64,000 bases of DNA from DATKBT01 sp035546295 (GCA_035546295.1 DATKBT010000020.1:45233-109232); one strand, 5' to 3'. Numbered from the stretch's first letter, positions 53,271 through 62,993 are shown. The notes: generated by a model from the letters alone, not told the origin. Numbers and translations: made by a program.

Positions 53271-55118
53271 CTACGACGACGGACCCGCCTCGAGCAGCCA
53301 CGCCTCGTTGAAGTGCGCGTGGCGGATCGTCTTCCCCTCCTGTCCCGCCCCCAGGCCGTCGCGCGAGAACGTGCTGTACGTGACGTGGAGGGTGCCGTCG
53401 CTCGCCTGCACGATCGAGGGGTAATGGAACCGTCCCGCCCCCGCCTCGGCGCGCTCGAGATGCCGCCGCCGGGTGAAGGTTCGCCCCTGGTCCTCCGAGA
53501 TCGAGAGCGCGAGGCTGTGGCGGCCGTCGACCTCGTCGTTGTGGACGACGACCCACAGCCCGCTGTCGAGGGCCAGGACCTCGAGCCCCGCTCCCGGCTC
53601 CGGGAGGTCGGCGTGGTCCTCGGCGAGGCTCCAGGTCTCGCCGCCGTCGTCCGACGTCGCGACCATGGCGCGCTTGGGCGGCGGACCGTTGTCGCGCATG
53701 AAGGCGACCAGGGTCCCGTCGTCGCGCCGCGCGAAGCTCGGCTGGACGTTGCCGCCGCCCACGATCGGCGCGCTCATCGTCCAGGTCCGGCCGCCGTCGT
53801 CCGAGTACGTCGCCGACGAGAACGAGAAGCCGTCCGAGTAGAGCCCGACGAGCAGGCGCCCGGCGTGCTCGTCGTGAGCAGGCAGCTCGATCGGGTGCGC
53901 GCGCGTGAACCAGCCGAGCCGACGCTCCAGCTTGTCGCCGGCGCGCTCCAGGTTCTCCTCGAACCATCTCCGCGCCCCCGCCGGCGCCGCCGCCGGATCG
54001 GCGATCCCGACACCCGTGAAGTACTCGCGCGTCAACCGCTCGACGACCTCGCGGAAGTCGTCCCCGGGCTTCATGTGGATGACCTCGCTGCTCGTCCACT
54101 CCGGCGCCCCCGGGCCGCTCCAGCTCTCGGCCATCCGCACCTTGAGCAGTGCGCTCTCCCAGGTGTTGGCGAGGATCGTCGGGTAGAACAGCCACAGCCG
54201 CTGCGACGAGTCGACCAGCAGGGTGCAGTTGGTGTCGGGAAATCCCGGCGTGTCGGCGATCACGAAGCGCTCGCTCCACTCGCCGCCTGCGCGGTCGAAC
54301 CGCGCACCCAGGATCGCGACGTCGTCGGCCTGGCGCTCTCCCGAGCCGTGGAACCAGACCGCCAGCAGGTCCCCGATCGGCGTCTCGACCACCGACGATC
54401 CGTGGTTGTGCCAGGTCTCGAGCGGGAAGACGTCGCGTCGCCGGTGGAAGGGAAGCCGCGGCGCCACCAGGCTCGTCCACAACCGGTAGCCGGCGTCGCT
54501 CAGGTGAAGCCCGTCCGCAACGAACAGCTCGCGCCGCGGCTCACCGTCGCGTCCGATCATGGGCTCGTCCACGTCGACATACCCGAGCCGGGGCTCGCGC
54601 TCCGCCATCTCCTCGACGGCGCGGTTGACGGCCCGCATCTCGTCGATCATCGACCAGCGTGCGATGCTCGGCTTGATCGCGATGAAGTGGACGCGCGTCT
54701 CGGGCAGCTCGCGCCACAGGCGCGTCAGGAACGTCGCGAAGTCCGCCGACACCTGCTCGGCGCTCTTGCCGGCGGCGACGTCGTTGTCGCCGGCGTAGAA
54801 GACCAGGTGGGCCGGGCGGTGCGGCGTGACCAGCGTGTCGAAGTGGCGGATCGAGTCGGCGATCTGCGAGCCGCCGAAGCCGCGGTTCGTCGCTCCGTGA
54901 TCGGGCAGCCAGCGCTCGAGATCCCAGAAGCGGATGCTCGAGCTGCCCAGGAACAGGATCCCGCCCGGCTCGGGCGGGTGCTCGGCATCCTGGCGCTCGA
55001 ACTCCGCCATCGCAGCAGCCCAGCGGTCGGCGTGCTCCTGGCCGGAGGCCACGCTCCCCGCCACGAGCAGCCCCGCCAGGACGATGGGGGAGGCCCGGCA
55101 CTGCGTTGCGCAACGCAT
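53271..55118 (-). CDS. SGNH-hydrolase/sialidase fusion
   Basis: The 615-residue protein has a signal peptide (PIVLAGLLVAGSVASG). Residues about 30-225 are an SGNH/GDSL esterase: ILFLGSSSIRFWD carries the nucleophile (Ser60 or neighbour), NRGFGGSQ and YAGDNDVAAG are blocks II and III, and Asp202 with His205 in DGLHLSDAGY close the triad. Residues about 235-615 form a sialidase-type propeller with GDLLAVWFHGSGE and Asp-box repeats YSDDGGRTWTMS, TSDDGGETWSLA and SEDQGRTFTRRR. The combination suggests removal of O-acetyl groups from sialic acids before or while the glycosidic bond is cut. Export to the periplasm or beyond is expected. Confidence 0.82.
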   Translation of the reverse strand: MRCATQCRASPIVLAGLLVAGSVASGQEHADRWAAAMAEFERQDAEHPPEPGGILFLGSSSIRFWDLERWLPDHGATNRGFGGSQIADSIRHFDTLVTPHRPAHLVFYAGDNDVAAGKSAEQVSADFATFLTRLWRELPETRVHFIAIKPSIARWSMIDEMRAVNRAVEEMAEREPRLGYVDVDEPMIGRDGEPRRELFVADGLHLSDAGYRLWTSLVAPRLPFHRRRDVFPLETWHNHGSSVVETPIGDLLAVWFHGSGERQADDVAILGARFDRAGGEWSERFVIADTPGFPDTNCTLLVDSSQRLWLFYPTILANTWESALLKVRMAESWSGPGAPEWTSSEVIHMKPGDDFREVVERLTREYFTGVGIADPAAAPAGARRWFEENLERAGDKLERRLGWFTRAHPIELPAHDEHAGRLLVGLYSDGFSFSSATYSDDGGRTWTMSAPIVGGGNVQPSFARRDDGTLVAFMRDNGPPPKRAMVATSDDGGETWSLAEDHADLPEPGAGLEVLALDSGLWVVVHNDEVDGRHSLALSISEDQGRTFTRRRHLERAEAGAGRFHYPSIVQASDGTLHVTYSTFSRDGLGAGQEGKTIRHAHFNEAWLLEAGPSS

Positions 55119-55331
55119 CGTCGGCTCCTGTTCTCTTCGTTGACGACTTGCGGGACAAGAATACCCGCTCGCCGCGCTCGGTTGGCTCTCTGGTAGCCTC
55201 TCGGCGGTCCTCCGGTCCGCGCGACCCTTCGTCGCTCACCCAAAGCCCGAGCGACCGCCAACGCCCGCCGATCCGCGCCCTCCGGCGCGCGATGACCGGG
55301 TGTCCCGAGCAACAATCCCCAGAGGTTCAGC

Positions 55332-56693
55332 ATGCAGCGACTCCTTCTGGCGGCGGCGTGCGCCGTCGCCCTCACGATCGGCGCGGGGGCGGCCTCCGCT
55401 CAGGAGGACGACGTTGGCCGGCAGGCCGACGGGATCTTCCCGTTCCCCTACGAGACCTTCGACCTCGAGAACGGCCTTCGCGTCTATCTCGTCCAGGCGG
55501 GAGCGCCCGGCCAGATCGCCTACGTGACGATGGTGCGCACCGGCTCGCGCGAGGAGGTCGAGGAGGGGAAGAGCGGGTTCGCCCACTTCTTCGAGCACAT
55601 GATGTTCCGGGGCACCGACAAGTACCCCAACTACGACGGCATCACCGAGCAGCTCGGGGCCGCGCGCAACGCCAGCACCAGCGACGACTGGACGCGCTAC
55701 TACCTGGTCGCCTCCAACGAGTACCTGGCCAAGATCGTCGACCTCGAGTCCGACCGTTTTCAGAACCTGAAGTACGCGGAGCCGGCCTTCCGCACCGAGG
55801 CGGGCGCCATCCTGGGCGAGTACCAGAACAGCGCCTACAGTCCCTTCGCGGTGCTCAACCGCGAGATCCGCGAGCTGGTGTGGACGATGCACACCTACCG
55901 CCACTCGACGATCGGGTTCGAGGCCGACGTGCGCGCGATGCCCGAGGGCTTCGCCTACAGCCGCTCGTTCTACGACCGTTTCTACCGCCCCGACAACAGC
56001 GTCCTGCTGGTGGTCGGCGACTTCGACCCGGCCGAGGCCGAGCGCCTGATCCGCGAGCACTACGGCGACTGGAAGCCTGGCTACCAAGCGCCTCAGGTCC
56101 CGGCCGAGCCGCCGCAGGAGGGCGAGCGCAAGAAAGTCGTCGAGTACCCCGGCCGCACACTGCCGATCGTGACCATCAACTACCGCGCGCCGGCCTGGAG
56201 CGCCACCGACGAGCTGGCGGTCGCCACCGAGCTGCTCGGTCCCGTCGCCTTCGGCCCGAACTCCGAGATCTACCGCAAGCTGGTGATCGAGGAGCAGCGC
56301 GTGCAGTTCCTCCAGCCGAACTTCGGCCTGCAGCGCGATCCGACGGTCGTCAGCATCGCGGCGATGGTCTCCGACCCCGCCGACGTCGACGCGGTGCGCG
56401 CCGAGCTGCTCGGCGCGGTCGAGAAGGCGCGCACCGAGCCGGTCGATCCCAAGCTGCTCGAGGACACCAAGAGCAACCAGAAGTACGGGTTCCTGATGGG
56501 GCTCGAGACCGCGCTCGGCACCGCCTTCTCGCTGACCCAGCCGATCATCTCGACCGGCGGGATCGAGGCGGTGAACGATTACTACCGGACGCTCGACGGG
56601 ATTTCGCCCGAGCTCGTCCAGAAGGCCGCGCAGGAGATCCTGGTCGAGTCGGGGCGCAGCCTGGTCACCCTGGTGCAGGGAGGTGAGTCGTGA
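55332..56693 (+). CDS. M16-family zinc metallopeptidase
   Basis: The 453-residue protein starts at the ATG at 55332 (GAGG upstream) and has a signal peptide (LLLAAACAVALTIGAGAASA). The inverted zinc motif HxxEH appears as GFAHFFEHMMFRGT, with the distal Glu in the FRTEAGAILGEYQNS region. The two half-domains are of M16 type. It should cut oligopeptides in the periplasm. The TGA stop overlaps the start of a second M16-type gene, and such pairs usually form a heterodimer of an active and an inactive subunit. Confidence 0.88.
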   Translation: MQRLLLAAACAVALTIGAGAASAQEDDVGRQADGIFPFPYETFDLENGLRVYLVQAGAPGQIAYVTMVRTGSREEVEEGKSGFAHFFEHMMFRGTDKYPNYDGITEQLGAARNASTSDDWTRYYLVASNEYLAKIVDLESDRFQNLKYAEPAFRTEAGAILGEYQNSAYSPFAVLNREIRELVWTMHTYRHSTIGFEADVRAMPEGFAYSRSFYDRFYRPDNSVLLVVGDFDPAEAERLIREHYGDWKPGYQAPQVPAEPPQEGERKKVVEYPGRTLPIVTINYRAPAWSATDELAVATELLGPVAFGPNSEIYRKLVIEEQRVQFLQPNFGLQRDPTVVSIAAMVSDPADVDAVRAELLGAVEKARTEPVDPKLLEDTKSNQKYGFLMGLETALGTAFSLTQPIISTGGIEAVNDYYRTLDGISPELVQKAAQEILVESGRSLVTLVQGGES

Positions 56694-58324
56694 TGCCCGT
56701 GATGCTCCGGAACCGCTCCCCGCGCGGCTACGGCGCCACCGCCGCCGCCGCCGCCATCGTCGCCTCCAGCCTCCTGGTCCTCGGCTGCGGGACGGCGGAC
56801 ACCAGCGCCGGGTCGCCCGAGATCGAGGGCACCGTCCTGCTTCCGGAGGCCGGTTCCCCGTTCGTGGCCTTCGACGTCTGGGTCCAGGTCGGCTCCCAGG
56901 ACGACCCGGAGGGCAAGGAGGGTCTGGCGGCGCTCACCGCCGCGCTGCTCTCCGACAGCGGCACGACCGAGCACACCTACCAGGAGCTCCTCGAGCAGCT
57001 CTACCCGATGGCGACCAGCTACTTCGCGGTCACCGACAAGGAGATGACGACCTTCCGCGGCGTCGTCCACGTCGACAAGCTCGAGGAGTTCTACCGGCTG
57101 TTCAGGAACGCGCTGCTGGCGCCGGCGTTCCGGCAGGAGGACTTCGACCGGGTCAAGGCGCAGACCATGAACTACCTCGAGAACGGCCGTCGCTTCCAGC
57201 GCGACGAGGAGCTCTCGAAGGAGCTCCTGTTCTGGCGCGTCTACCGGGGCACGTCGTACGCGCACCCGGAGGAGGGCTACGTCCAGAGCGTGAAGGCGCT
57301 CACCCTCGACGACGTCAAGGCCTTCTACCGCGACCACTACCTGCGCAACAACCTCGTCGTCGGCATCGGCGGCGGCTACCCCACGGACTTCCCGCAGCGT
57401 GCACGCGCCGACTTCGACGCGCTTCCCGAGGGGGAGGTCGCTCGCACCCCGGCGCCGGTGCCCGCGATGCCGGAGGGCGTCGAGGTCGTGCTCGTCGAGA
57501 AGGACACCGACGCCAGCGCGATCTCGTTCGGCTATCCGATCGACGTCGTGCGCGGCGAGGACGACTACTACGAGCTCTACCTCGCCAACACCTGGCTCGG
57601 CGACCACCGCAACTCGTTCAGCCGCCTCTACCAGGTGATCCGCGAGAAGCGCGGCATGAACTACGGCGACTACTCGTACGTCGAGGCATTTCCGCTCGGC
57701 TTCACCACCCAGGAACGCCCGGTCAACGTGTCGCGCCGCAGCCAGATCCACGAGATCTGGATCCGGCCGATCTCGCTGACCAACGAGACCGACCTCCACG
57801 ACCGCACCCTGTTCGCGATCCGGGCCGCCTGGCGCGAGCTCGAGAAGCTCGCCGAGAACGGCCTGCCGCGCGAGGAGGTCGAGCGCACCAAGACCTACCT
57901 CTACAACTTCGCGGTCACCTTCGGCTCGACCACCCTGCGCCGACTCGCCTACGCGATCGACGACGCCTTCTACGGCATGGAGAAGGACGGCTTCCTCGCC
58001 GAGGTCCGGCCCGCGGTCCAGGCGATGACGCCCGAGCAGGTCAACGCCGCGATCGACGAGCACTTCCAGGCCCAGAACATGGTCCTGGTGGTGATCACGC
58101 GCGACGCCGAGGCCTTCAAGAAGAAGCTGCTCAGCGGCGAGAAGACCCTGATCAGCTACGCCGGCGAGCAGCCCCCCGAGATCCTGGCCGAGGACCAGGA
58201 GATCGCCACCTACCCGATCCCGGTGAAGGAGGAGGACATCGAGATCCTCGACATCCTCGAGGTCTTCGAAGGAGAGGCGCCGGCCAAGGCCGCCACCCCA
58301 GCGGAACCGACGGAGAGCCAGTAG
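56693..58324 (+). CDS. Inactive M16-type partner, lipoprotein
   Basis: The frame starts at the ATG at 56693, which overlaps the upstream TGA (TGATG), with GGAGG 9 nt away; a GTG at 56690 has better spacing. A lipobox reads SSLLVLGC. The 543-residue product has the M16 fold (TYQELLEQLYPMATSYF, DDVKAFYRDHYLRNNLVVGI) but no HxxEH; that position reads EGKEGLAALTAALL. The C-terminal substrate-binding arginine and tyrosine region (YQVIREKRGMNYGDYSYVEA) is kept. It is therefore likely the non-catalytic subunit that binds substrate for the upstream protease. Confidence 0.82.
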   Translation: MPVMLRNRSPRGYGATAAAAAIVASSLLVLGCGTADTSAGSPEIEGTVLLPEAGSPFVAFDVWVQVGSQDDPEGKEGLAALTAALLSDSGTTEHTYQELLEQLYPMATSYFAVTDKEMTTFRGVVHVDKLEEFYRLFRNALLAPAFRQEDFDRVKAQTMNYLENGRRFQRDEELSKELLFWRVYRGTSYAHPEEGYVQSVKALTLDDVKAFYRDHYLRNNLVVGIGGGYPTDFPQRARADFDALPEGEVARTPAPVPAMPEGVEVVLVEKDTDASAISFGYPIDVVRGEDDYYELYLANTWLGDHRNSFSRLYQVIREKRGMNYGDYSYVEAFPLGFTTQERPVNVSRRSQIHEIWIRPISLTNETDLHDRTLFAIRAAWRELEKLAENGLPREEVERTKTYLYNFAVTFGSTTLRRLAYAIDDAFYGMEKDGFLAEVRPAVQAMTPEQVNAAIDEHFQAQNMVLVVITRDAEAFKKKLLSGEKTLISYAGEQPPEILAEDQEIATYPIPVKEEDIEILDILEVFEGEAPAKAATPAEPTESQ

Positions 58325-58518
58325 CGGCCGCTCCGCGACGGCTTCGTAGCGGCCGACCCCACCGGTCGGCCGACGAACGTGGAGTACCCGCCGATCGATC
58401 GAACGATCGGAGCGCAGAAAAAGCGGCGCCCCCGCCATCGAGATCCGCCGGCAGACGAGCCACCGCCCCGCCATTCGGAGCGGCGGCTCCCGACGACACG
58501 ACGAGCGCCCGCCTACCT

Positions 58519-59490
58519 CTACAGCCACCCTCGCCGCTTGAAGAAGAGGTACGGCAGGATCGCCGACACCACCATCAACCCGAGCGCGAACGGGTACCCG
58601 AATGGCCAGCTCAGCTCCGGCATGACGTCGAAATTCATCCCGTAGATCGAGGCGATCAACGTCGGCGGCAGGAAGACCACGGCCGCGACGGAGAAGATCT
58701 TGATGATCGCGTTCTGCTCGATGTTGATCTTGCCCAGCGTCGCATCGAGCAGGAAGGTGATCTTCTGCGACAGGAAGCTCGCATGATCGGCGAGCGAGCG
58801 GACGTCGCTCGCCAGCGTCTTGACGCGCTCTCGCGTCTCCTCGGAGCTCCGTCGCTGGAGCGTCGTCTGGCCCAGGAAGCCGACCAGCCGCTCGAGCGTC
58901 ACCAGGCTGTCGCGGATGTGTGAGGTGAGGTCCCCCTTGCGACCGATCGACTCGAGGATCTGCTGGAGGTCCTGGCTCTTGGTCGGCTTGGCGCCCCGCT
59001 GCCGGAAGACGTCGCGCGACACTCCGTCGATGTCCCGGCCGGCGCGCTCGAGGACGTCCGCGAGGCGGTCGACGATGGCCTCGAGCAGCGCGACCAGCAC
59101 GCCCTCGCCGGTCTCGCACCCCATCTGCACCTTCTCGGCGCGGATCGGGAAGGTCTGGAATGCGCGCGGCTCGTGATAGCGGACCGTGATCAGCCGGTCG
59201 CCCGCCAGCACGAAGCTCACCGGCGCCATGTGCGGATCGTCGCCGTCGGTGTGCGCGGGCAGCGTCGCGGTCATGAACGAGGCGCCGTCCTCGTTGTAGA
59301 GCCGCGACGAGATCTCGATCTCCTCCATCTCCTCGCGGGTGGGGACGTCGATGCCGAGCCGTCGCTCGATCTCGCTCTCCTCCTCGGCTGTCGGCTCGAC
59401 CAGGTCGAGCCACACGGGCGACGCCTGCGCAGTCGAGCCCGCCTCCACCTGCTGCAGGCGGCCCCCGACGTTGACGAACTCGCGGATCAT
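58519..59490 (-). CDS. corA: CorA-family magnesium/cobalt transporter
   Basis: The 323-residue protein starts at the ATG at 59490. The N-terminal cytoplasmic domain (VWLDLVEPTAEEESEIERRLG) is followed by long helices and two C-terminal membrane spans (FSVAAVVFLPPTLIASIYGMNF and LGLMVVSAILPYLFFKRR). The conserved YGMNF loop, which forms the ion entrance, is intact. The last helix is shorter than in E. coli but typical of the family. No neighbouring gene suggests a special role. Confidence 0.9.
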   Translation of the reverse strand: MIREFVNVGGRLQQVEAGSTAQASPVWLDLVEPTAEEESEIERRLGIDVPTREEMEEIEISSRLYNEDGASFMTATLPAHTDGDDPHMAPVSFVLAGDRLITVRYHEPRAFQTFPIRAEKVQMGCETGEGVLVALLEAIVDRLADVLERAGRDIDGVSRDVFRQRGAKPTKSQDLQQILESIGRKGDLTSHIRDSLVTLERLVGFLGQTTLQRRSSEETRERVKTLASDVRSLADHASFLSQKITFLLDATLGKINIEQNAIIKIFSVAAVVFLPPTLIASIYGMNFDVMPELSWPFGYPFALGLMVVSAILPYLFFKRRGWL

Positions 59491-59934
59491 GGGCGCCCCC
59501 CTTCGGTCACGGCCCGGCTCCGGGCGAGGCGGGGCCGGGAGGCCGATCCGCCCGCCGCCGCGGCGCGCGCAGTGTAGCCAATGAGCACCAACCGCGGACG
59601 TGGCTCGACCGTTGCTCCGGCGCGCACCTCCGTCGAATGGTGAGCCTGCCTGCAGGCTCGGGCTGCAGCTCTGGGATCCGCGGCGCGCGCGGCGATCCCG
59701 CCCGCCGCCGCACTCTCGGAGCGTCTCCGGACCGGCCGCGGACCGAGGTCGAGGTCACGGCTCCCGGACCGAGATCACGAGATCACTCTCGGCCCGGACC
59801 CGCTCAGGCGCTGCGACGAAGGCAGAGCGGCCATCTTTCGAGGAGAAGCAACGGCGCCAGCGGGCGGAAGGGGTCGGGAATCGGGTGAAGAATCACGGGC
59901 TCCTGGCAGCCCGCAGGAGCTCCACCACGGGCTG
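59491..59934 (-). other. Intergenic region upstream of corA
   Basis: This 444-bp stretch has no convincing gene. It contains a small inverted repeat AGCCTGCCTGCAGGCT near 59643 and, at 59901-59934, a CAGCCCG/CGGGCTG hairpin downstream of the CBS gene stop. No T-run is present. Confidence 0.45.
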
Positions 59935-60441
59935 CTACAGCTCGGCCAGCACGCCGAGGACGGTGCGGATCGACAGGAACCCCGACAGCCTCTGCTCCTC
60001 GTCGACCACCGGCACGTGGCGGTAACCGTCGACCCCCATCCGATGGAGCACGAACGCGAGGCTGTCCCCCGCGAGCACCGCGAACGGGTCGGGCGTCATC
60101 ACCCGCTCGAGTGTCACCGATTCCGGCGCCAGCCCCCGCGCCGCCACTCGCAGCGCCACGTCGCGCTCGGTGACCACGCCGACCAGCCGGCCGTCCTCGT
60201 CGGTCACGAAGACGCACCCCTCACGTTTCTCGGCCATCGCGGCGACTGCTTCGGCCACCGTCGCATCCGCCCCGAGCGCCAGGGCCGGCTTGAGCGGCAG
60301 CCCCGTGATCTTCCTGCGCAGCAACGGATCGTCCGGAGCGACTCCCCAAGCCTTGACGTCGATTCCCGCGAGATCCATGCCGCAATTGGCGCACAGATCC
60401 TCGCCCGGGATGTTGTCGTGACCGCAGGAGGGGCAGTGCAT
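59935..60441 (-). CDS. CBS-domain protein with zinc ribbon
   Basis: The 168-residue protein begins with a double CxxC zinc ribbon (CPSCGH and CANCGMD) at residues 3-21. A tandem pair of CBS domains follows with DATVAEAVAAMAEKREGCVFVTDEDGRLVGVVTERDVALR and VMTPDPFAVLAGDSLAFVLHRM motifs in order. CBS pairs bind adenine nucleotides and act as regulatory modules. It lies downstream of a second CBS gene in the same direction. No effector domain is present. Confidence 0.85.
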   Translation of the reverse strand: MHCPSCGHDNIPGEDLCANCGMDLAGIDVKAWGVAPDDPLLRRKITGLPLKPALALGADATVAEAVAAMAEKREGCVFVTDEDGRLVGVVTERDVALRVAARGLAPESVTLERVMTPDPFAVLAGDSLAFVLHRMGVDGYRHVPVVDEEQRLSGFLSIRTVLGVLAEL

Positions 60442-60474
60442 CGTCGTCTGGCTCGAGACTCTCGGATTCTCGAT

Positions 60475-60536
60475 CTGGGACTCTCCGACTCCGACTCTGA
60501 CTCCGGCTCTGGCTCCGACTCTGGCTCTGGCTCTCA
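60475..60536 (-). repeat. Low-complexity CT-rich repeat
   Basis: About ten imperfect 6-bp units (GACTCC, GACTCT, GGCTCT) lie between the two CBS genes, partly at the end of the upstream one. It is a simple repeat. Confidence 0.75.
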
Positions 60537-61031
60537 GGCCCCGTCCGCTCGGGCGAGGCGCTGATGGAGGCGAGGCGGCAGGTTCACGACGTCCTCCGGG
60601 AACTGGTCCGCGATGAACTGAACCAGGTCGCTCGAAGTGAGCAGACCGCGAAGCTCGCCCGCCTTGTCGACGACGACCAGATGCCGGTGGAGGTGGCGGT
60701 GCATGAGGGCGAGGGCATCGTGGAGCGTCGCCTGTCGCCGCACCGTGACGATCGGCTGGCTCATCACCTCCGAGAACAGCTTGCCGTCGCCATCGTGCCC
60801 CACGATCGAGCGTGCCGCGAGGCTGCCGTCGGCGAGCCGGTAGAGCACGTCCCGCTCGGTGTAGATCCCCACCGGCTTCAGCCCGTCGACCGCCACCACC
60901 GCGCCCCGCCGGCTGCGCACCAGGTGCTTAAGCGCCTGCGCCTCGGTGGCGGTGGCGGGCAGGCGCGGCGCGGGCAATGGCCCCAGCTCGAGGACCGTGC
61001 TGCTGCGAATCAGGTCTCGGATCTGTTCCAC
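60534..61031 (-). CDS. CBS-domain protein
   Basis: I place the start at the GTG at 61031 (165 residues). GGAGG lies 3 nt upstream, and the sequence then matches EQIRDLIRSSTVLELG. A longer frame to 61211 adds a basic, unlikely N-terminus. Two CBS motifs can be seen: VGIYTERDVLYRLADGSL with the RGAVVAVDGL strand in the first, and VMSQPIVTVRRQATLHDALALM with GLLTSSDLVQFIADQF in the second. It would bind a nucleotide and regulate a partner. The other CBS gene follows it in the same direction. Confidence 0.72.
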   Translation of the reverse strand: MEQIRDLIRSSTVLELGPLPAPRLPATATEAQALKHLVRSRRGAVVAVDGLKPVGIYTERDVLYRLADGSLAARSIVGHDGDGKLFSEVMSQPIVTVRRQATLHDALALMHRHLHRHLVVVDKAGELRGLLTSSDLVQFIADQFPEDVVNLPPRLHQRLARADGA

Positions 61032-61203
61032 TCGCCTCCAGTGTACACGCCCCGCCGCGAGGCCGGTATCGCGATGCCCCCGGCGTCGCCGTCTCCGTCT
61101 CCCTCCCTGTTTTCCTCCCCGTTTCCGTCGCCGCTCCCTCGCCGTCGTCCGATCGGCCGTCCTCCCGACCAGGCCGAGCTCGATCCCGACTTGCAGAAGG
61201 CCC

Positions 61204-61758
61204 ACTAACAACCTGGGCGTGACCTACGCGAATCTGGGCCGCATCGACGAAGCGATCGCCGAGTACGAGAAGGCGCTCGAGATGGGGGAGGGCACCGCCG
61301 AAGCGGCGAGCTCACACAACAACCTGGGCGCGATCTACCTCGATCGCGGCGAGCTCGAAAAGGCGGCGGAACGCTTCCAGCGCGCGATCGCGCTCGCGCC
61401 GGGGCATCTGGAGTCGCGGTACAACCTGGCGCTGATCTATCCGGAGCAGGGCCGGTTGGAGGACGCGGTGGAGATGCTGGAGGCGGCGGCGCTGCTCCAG
61501 CCGAACCACGAGCTGGTCAACCTGCGGTTGGGGTTGGCGTACGTCGATCTGGGGCGGGGGGAGAAAGCGTACCGTTCGCTGTTACTGGTGCGGCGGTTGT
61601 TATCCGGGAAACTGGGTGGCGCCGTTGTATCTGGCGGCGCTGCATGCGGGGTCGGGGCAGGAGGAGGCGAGGAGGTTGTTGGGGAGGCGCTGGAGAAGGG
61701 TGGGGAGGCTGCGAGGGAGATGGCGGAGGGGTTGGGCGTGTTAGAGGGTGTGCGTTAG
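61204..61758 (+). pseudogene. Truncated and frameshifted TPR gene
   Basis: Three TPR units are visible: NLGVTYANLGRIDEAIAEYE, NLGAIYLDRGELEKAAERFQ and YNLALIYPEQGRLEDAVEML. The frame has no start codon with a ribosome-binding site and begins inside a repeat. At about 61600 the frame slips: the +1 frame reads NWVAPLYLAALHAGSGQEEARRLL, the expected continuation, and the original frame returns near 61680 before ending GLGVLEGVR. I read it as a decayed gene fragment lying next to the integron integrase. Confidence 0.68.
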
Positions 61759-61875
61759 CACTTTCCGAGACGAGCTATGAAATGGGCTCACTCCAGTCCC
61801 ACCGGGCGCTCGACAGCTCGCTCGGAAGGTCCGAATGCTGGACGCCGCTCTCGCCAAGGCGTAAACTAGGCGGAA

Positions 61876-62955
61876 ATGAACGCCGTCGCTCCCGGCCCTC
61901 CAGCACTCGCGCCTCAGGTGCGCTACGCCGAGCTCAGTGTTCCGCTTCCCAGCCTGGTCCGCGAGGAACCGCCCTCGCCCCGCCTCCTCGACCAGGTCCG
62001 CCGCGCCCTCCGCGCGCGCCAGCGCAGCCTGCGCACCGAGAAGTCCTACTGCGGCTGGATCCGCCGCTACGTTCGCTATTGGGACCTGACCCATCCCCGC
62101 GATCTCGGCGCCGAGCACGTCGAGGCCTTCCTCACCCATCTCGCAGCCGATCGCCACGTCAGCGCCTCGACCCAAAATCAGGCCTTCTCGGCCCTCCTCT
62201 TCCTCTACCGCGAAGTCCTCTGCGTCGACCTCGGGGAGATCGCGGCGCGGCGCGCCGAGCGGCCTCGCCTGGTCCCCACCGTACTCGGCCCGGGCGAGGT
62301 CCGGCGCCTCCTCTCCGAGGTCGAGGGCGTGCCGAAGCTGGTTGCGAGCCTGCTCTACGGATCTGGGCTCCGCGTGATCGAGGCCTTGCGGCTACGCCGG
62401 CAGGACCTCGACTTCGAGCGTCGCGTGATCTACGTCCGCGCGCCGAAGGGCAACCGTCATCGCGTGGTCCCGTTCCCACGCTCGCTGGCCGGCCCCCTCG
62501 AGAGCCACCTCCGGCGACGCAAGCGCGAGCACGACCGCCTGCGGGCCCGTGGCGGGGGCGTGGTCCACCTGCCCCGCGCCTACGAGCGCAAAGACCCTCG
62601 GGCGGCCACGAGTTGGAGATGGCAGTGGGTGTTTCCGGCCTCGCGAGATTGCGTCGACCCACGCACCGGCATCGTCGCCCGCTTCCACCTTCACCCCAGC
62701 GCGATCCAGAAACAGATCACCGCGGCCGCCCGCCGCCTCGCCATCCCCAAGAAGGTCACGTGCCACACCCTCCGCCACTCCTTCGCAACCCACCTGCTTC
62801 AGTGCGGCACCGACATCAGGACCGTCCAGGAGCTCCTCGGCCATCGCAGCGTCAAGACCACGATGATCTACACCCATGTCACCGAGCTCGGCCCGATTGG
62901 CGTGCTCAGCCCGCTCGACCGCCTCGAGGGCGCGACCGAACCATCGGGCGTGTAG
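61876..62955 (+). CDS. intI: Integron integrase (IntI-type tyrosine recombinase)
   Basis: The 359-residue recombinase starts at the ATG at 61876 (AGGCGGAA upstream). Catalytic residues are Arg166 (GSGLRVIEALRLR), His297 and Arg300 (HTLRHSFATHLL), His323 (LGHRSVKTT) and Tyr332 (MIYTHV). The SAM-like N-terminal part has RQRSLRTEKSYCGWIRRYVRYW. The integron-specific insert between the box regions is present: ATSWRWQWVFPASRDCVDP then RFHLHPSAIQKQI. This insert separates IntI from XerC/D. The gene points in the same direction as the cassettes, not away from them, as in the known reversed integrons. Confidence 0.88.
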   Translation: MNAVAPGPPALAPQVRYAELSVPLPSLVREEPPSPRLLDQVRRALRARQRSLRTEKSYCGWIRRYVRYWDLTHPRDLGAEHVEAFLTHLAADRHVSASTQNQAFSALLFLYREVLCVDLGEIAARRAERPRLVPTVLGPGEVRRLLSEVEGVPKLVASLLYGSGLRVIEALRLRRQDLDFERRVIYVRAPKGNRHRVVPFPRSLAGPLESHLRRRKREHDRLRARGGGVVHLPRAYERKDPRAATSWRWQWVFPASRDCVDPRTGIVARFHLHPSAIQKQITAAARRLAIPKKVTCHTLRHSFATHLLQCGTDIRTVQELLGHRSVKTTMIYTHVTELGPIGVLSPLDRLEGATEPSGV

Positions 62956-62993
62956 AGTAGGAATCAAAGGTTCCCTTTATCGTGTCCCCTCCA

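Noticed and set aside
59643..59660. Inverted repeat as a corA or CBS terminator
   Set aside because: No T-run follows on either strand and the stem is short.
61741..61760. GTTAGCA at the end of the TPR remnant as an attC end
   Set aside because: No matching GCCTAAC partner or attC fold is visible upstream.
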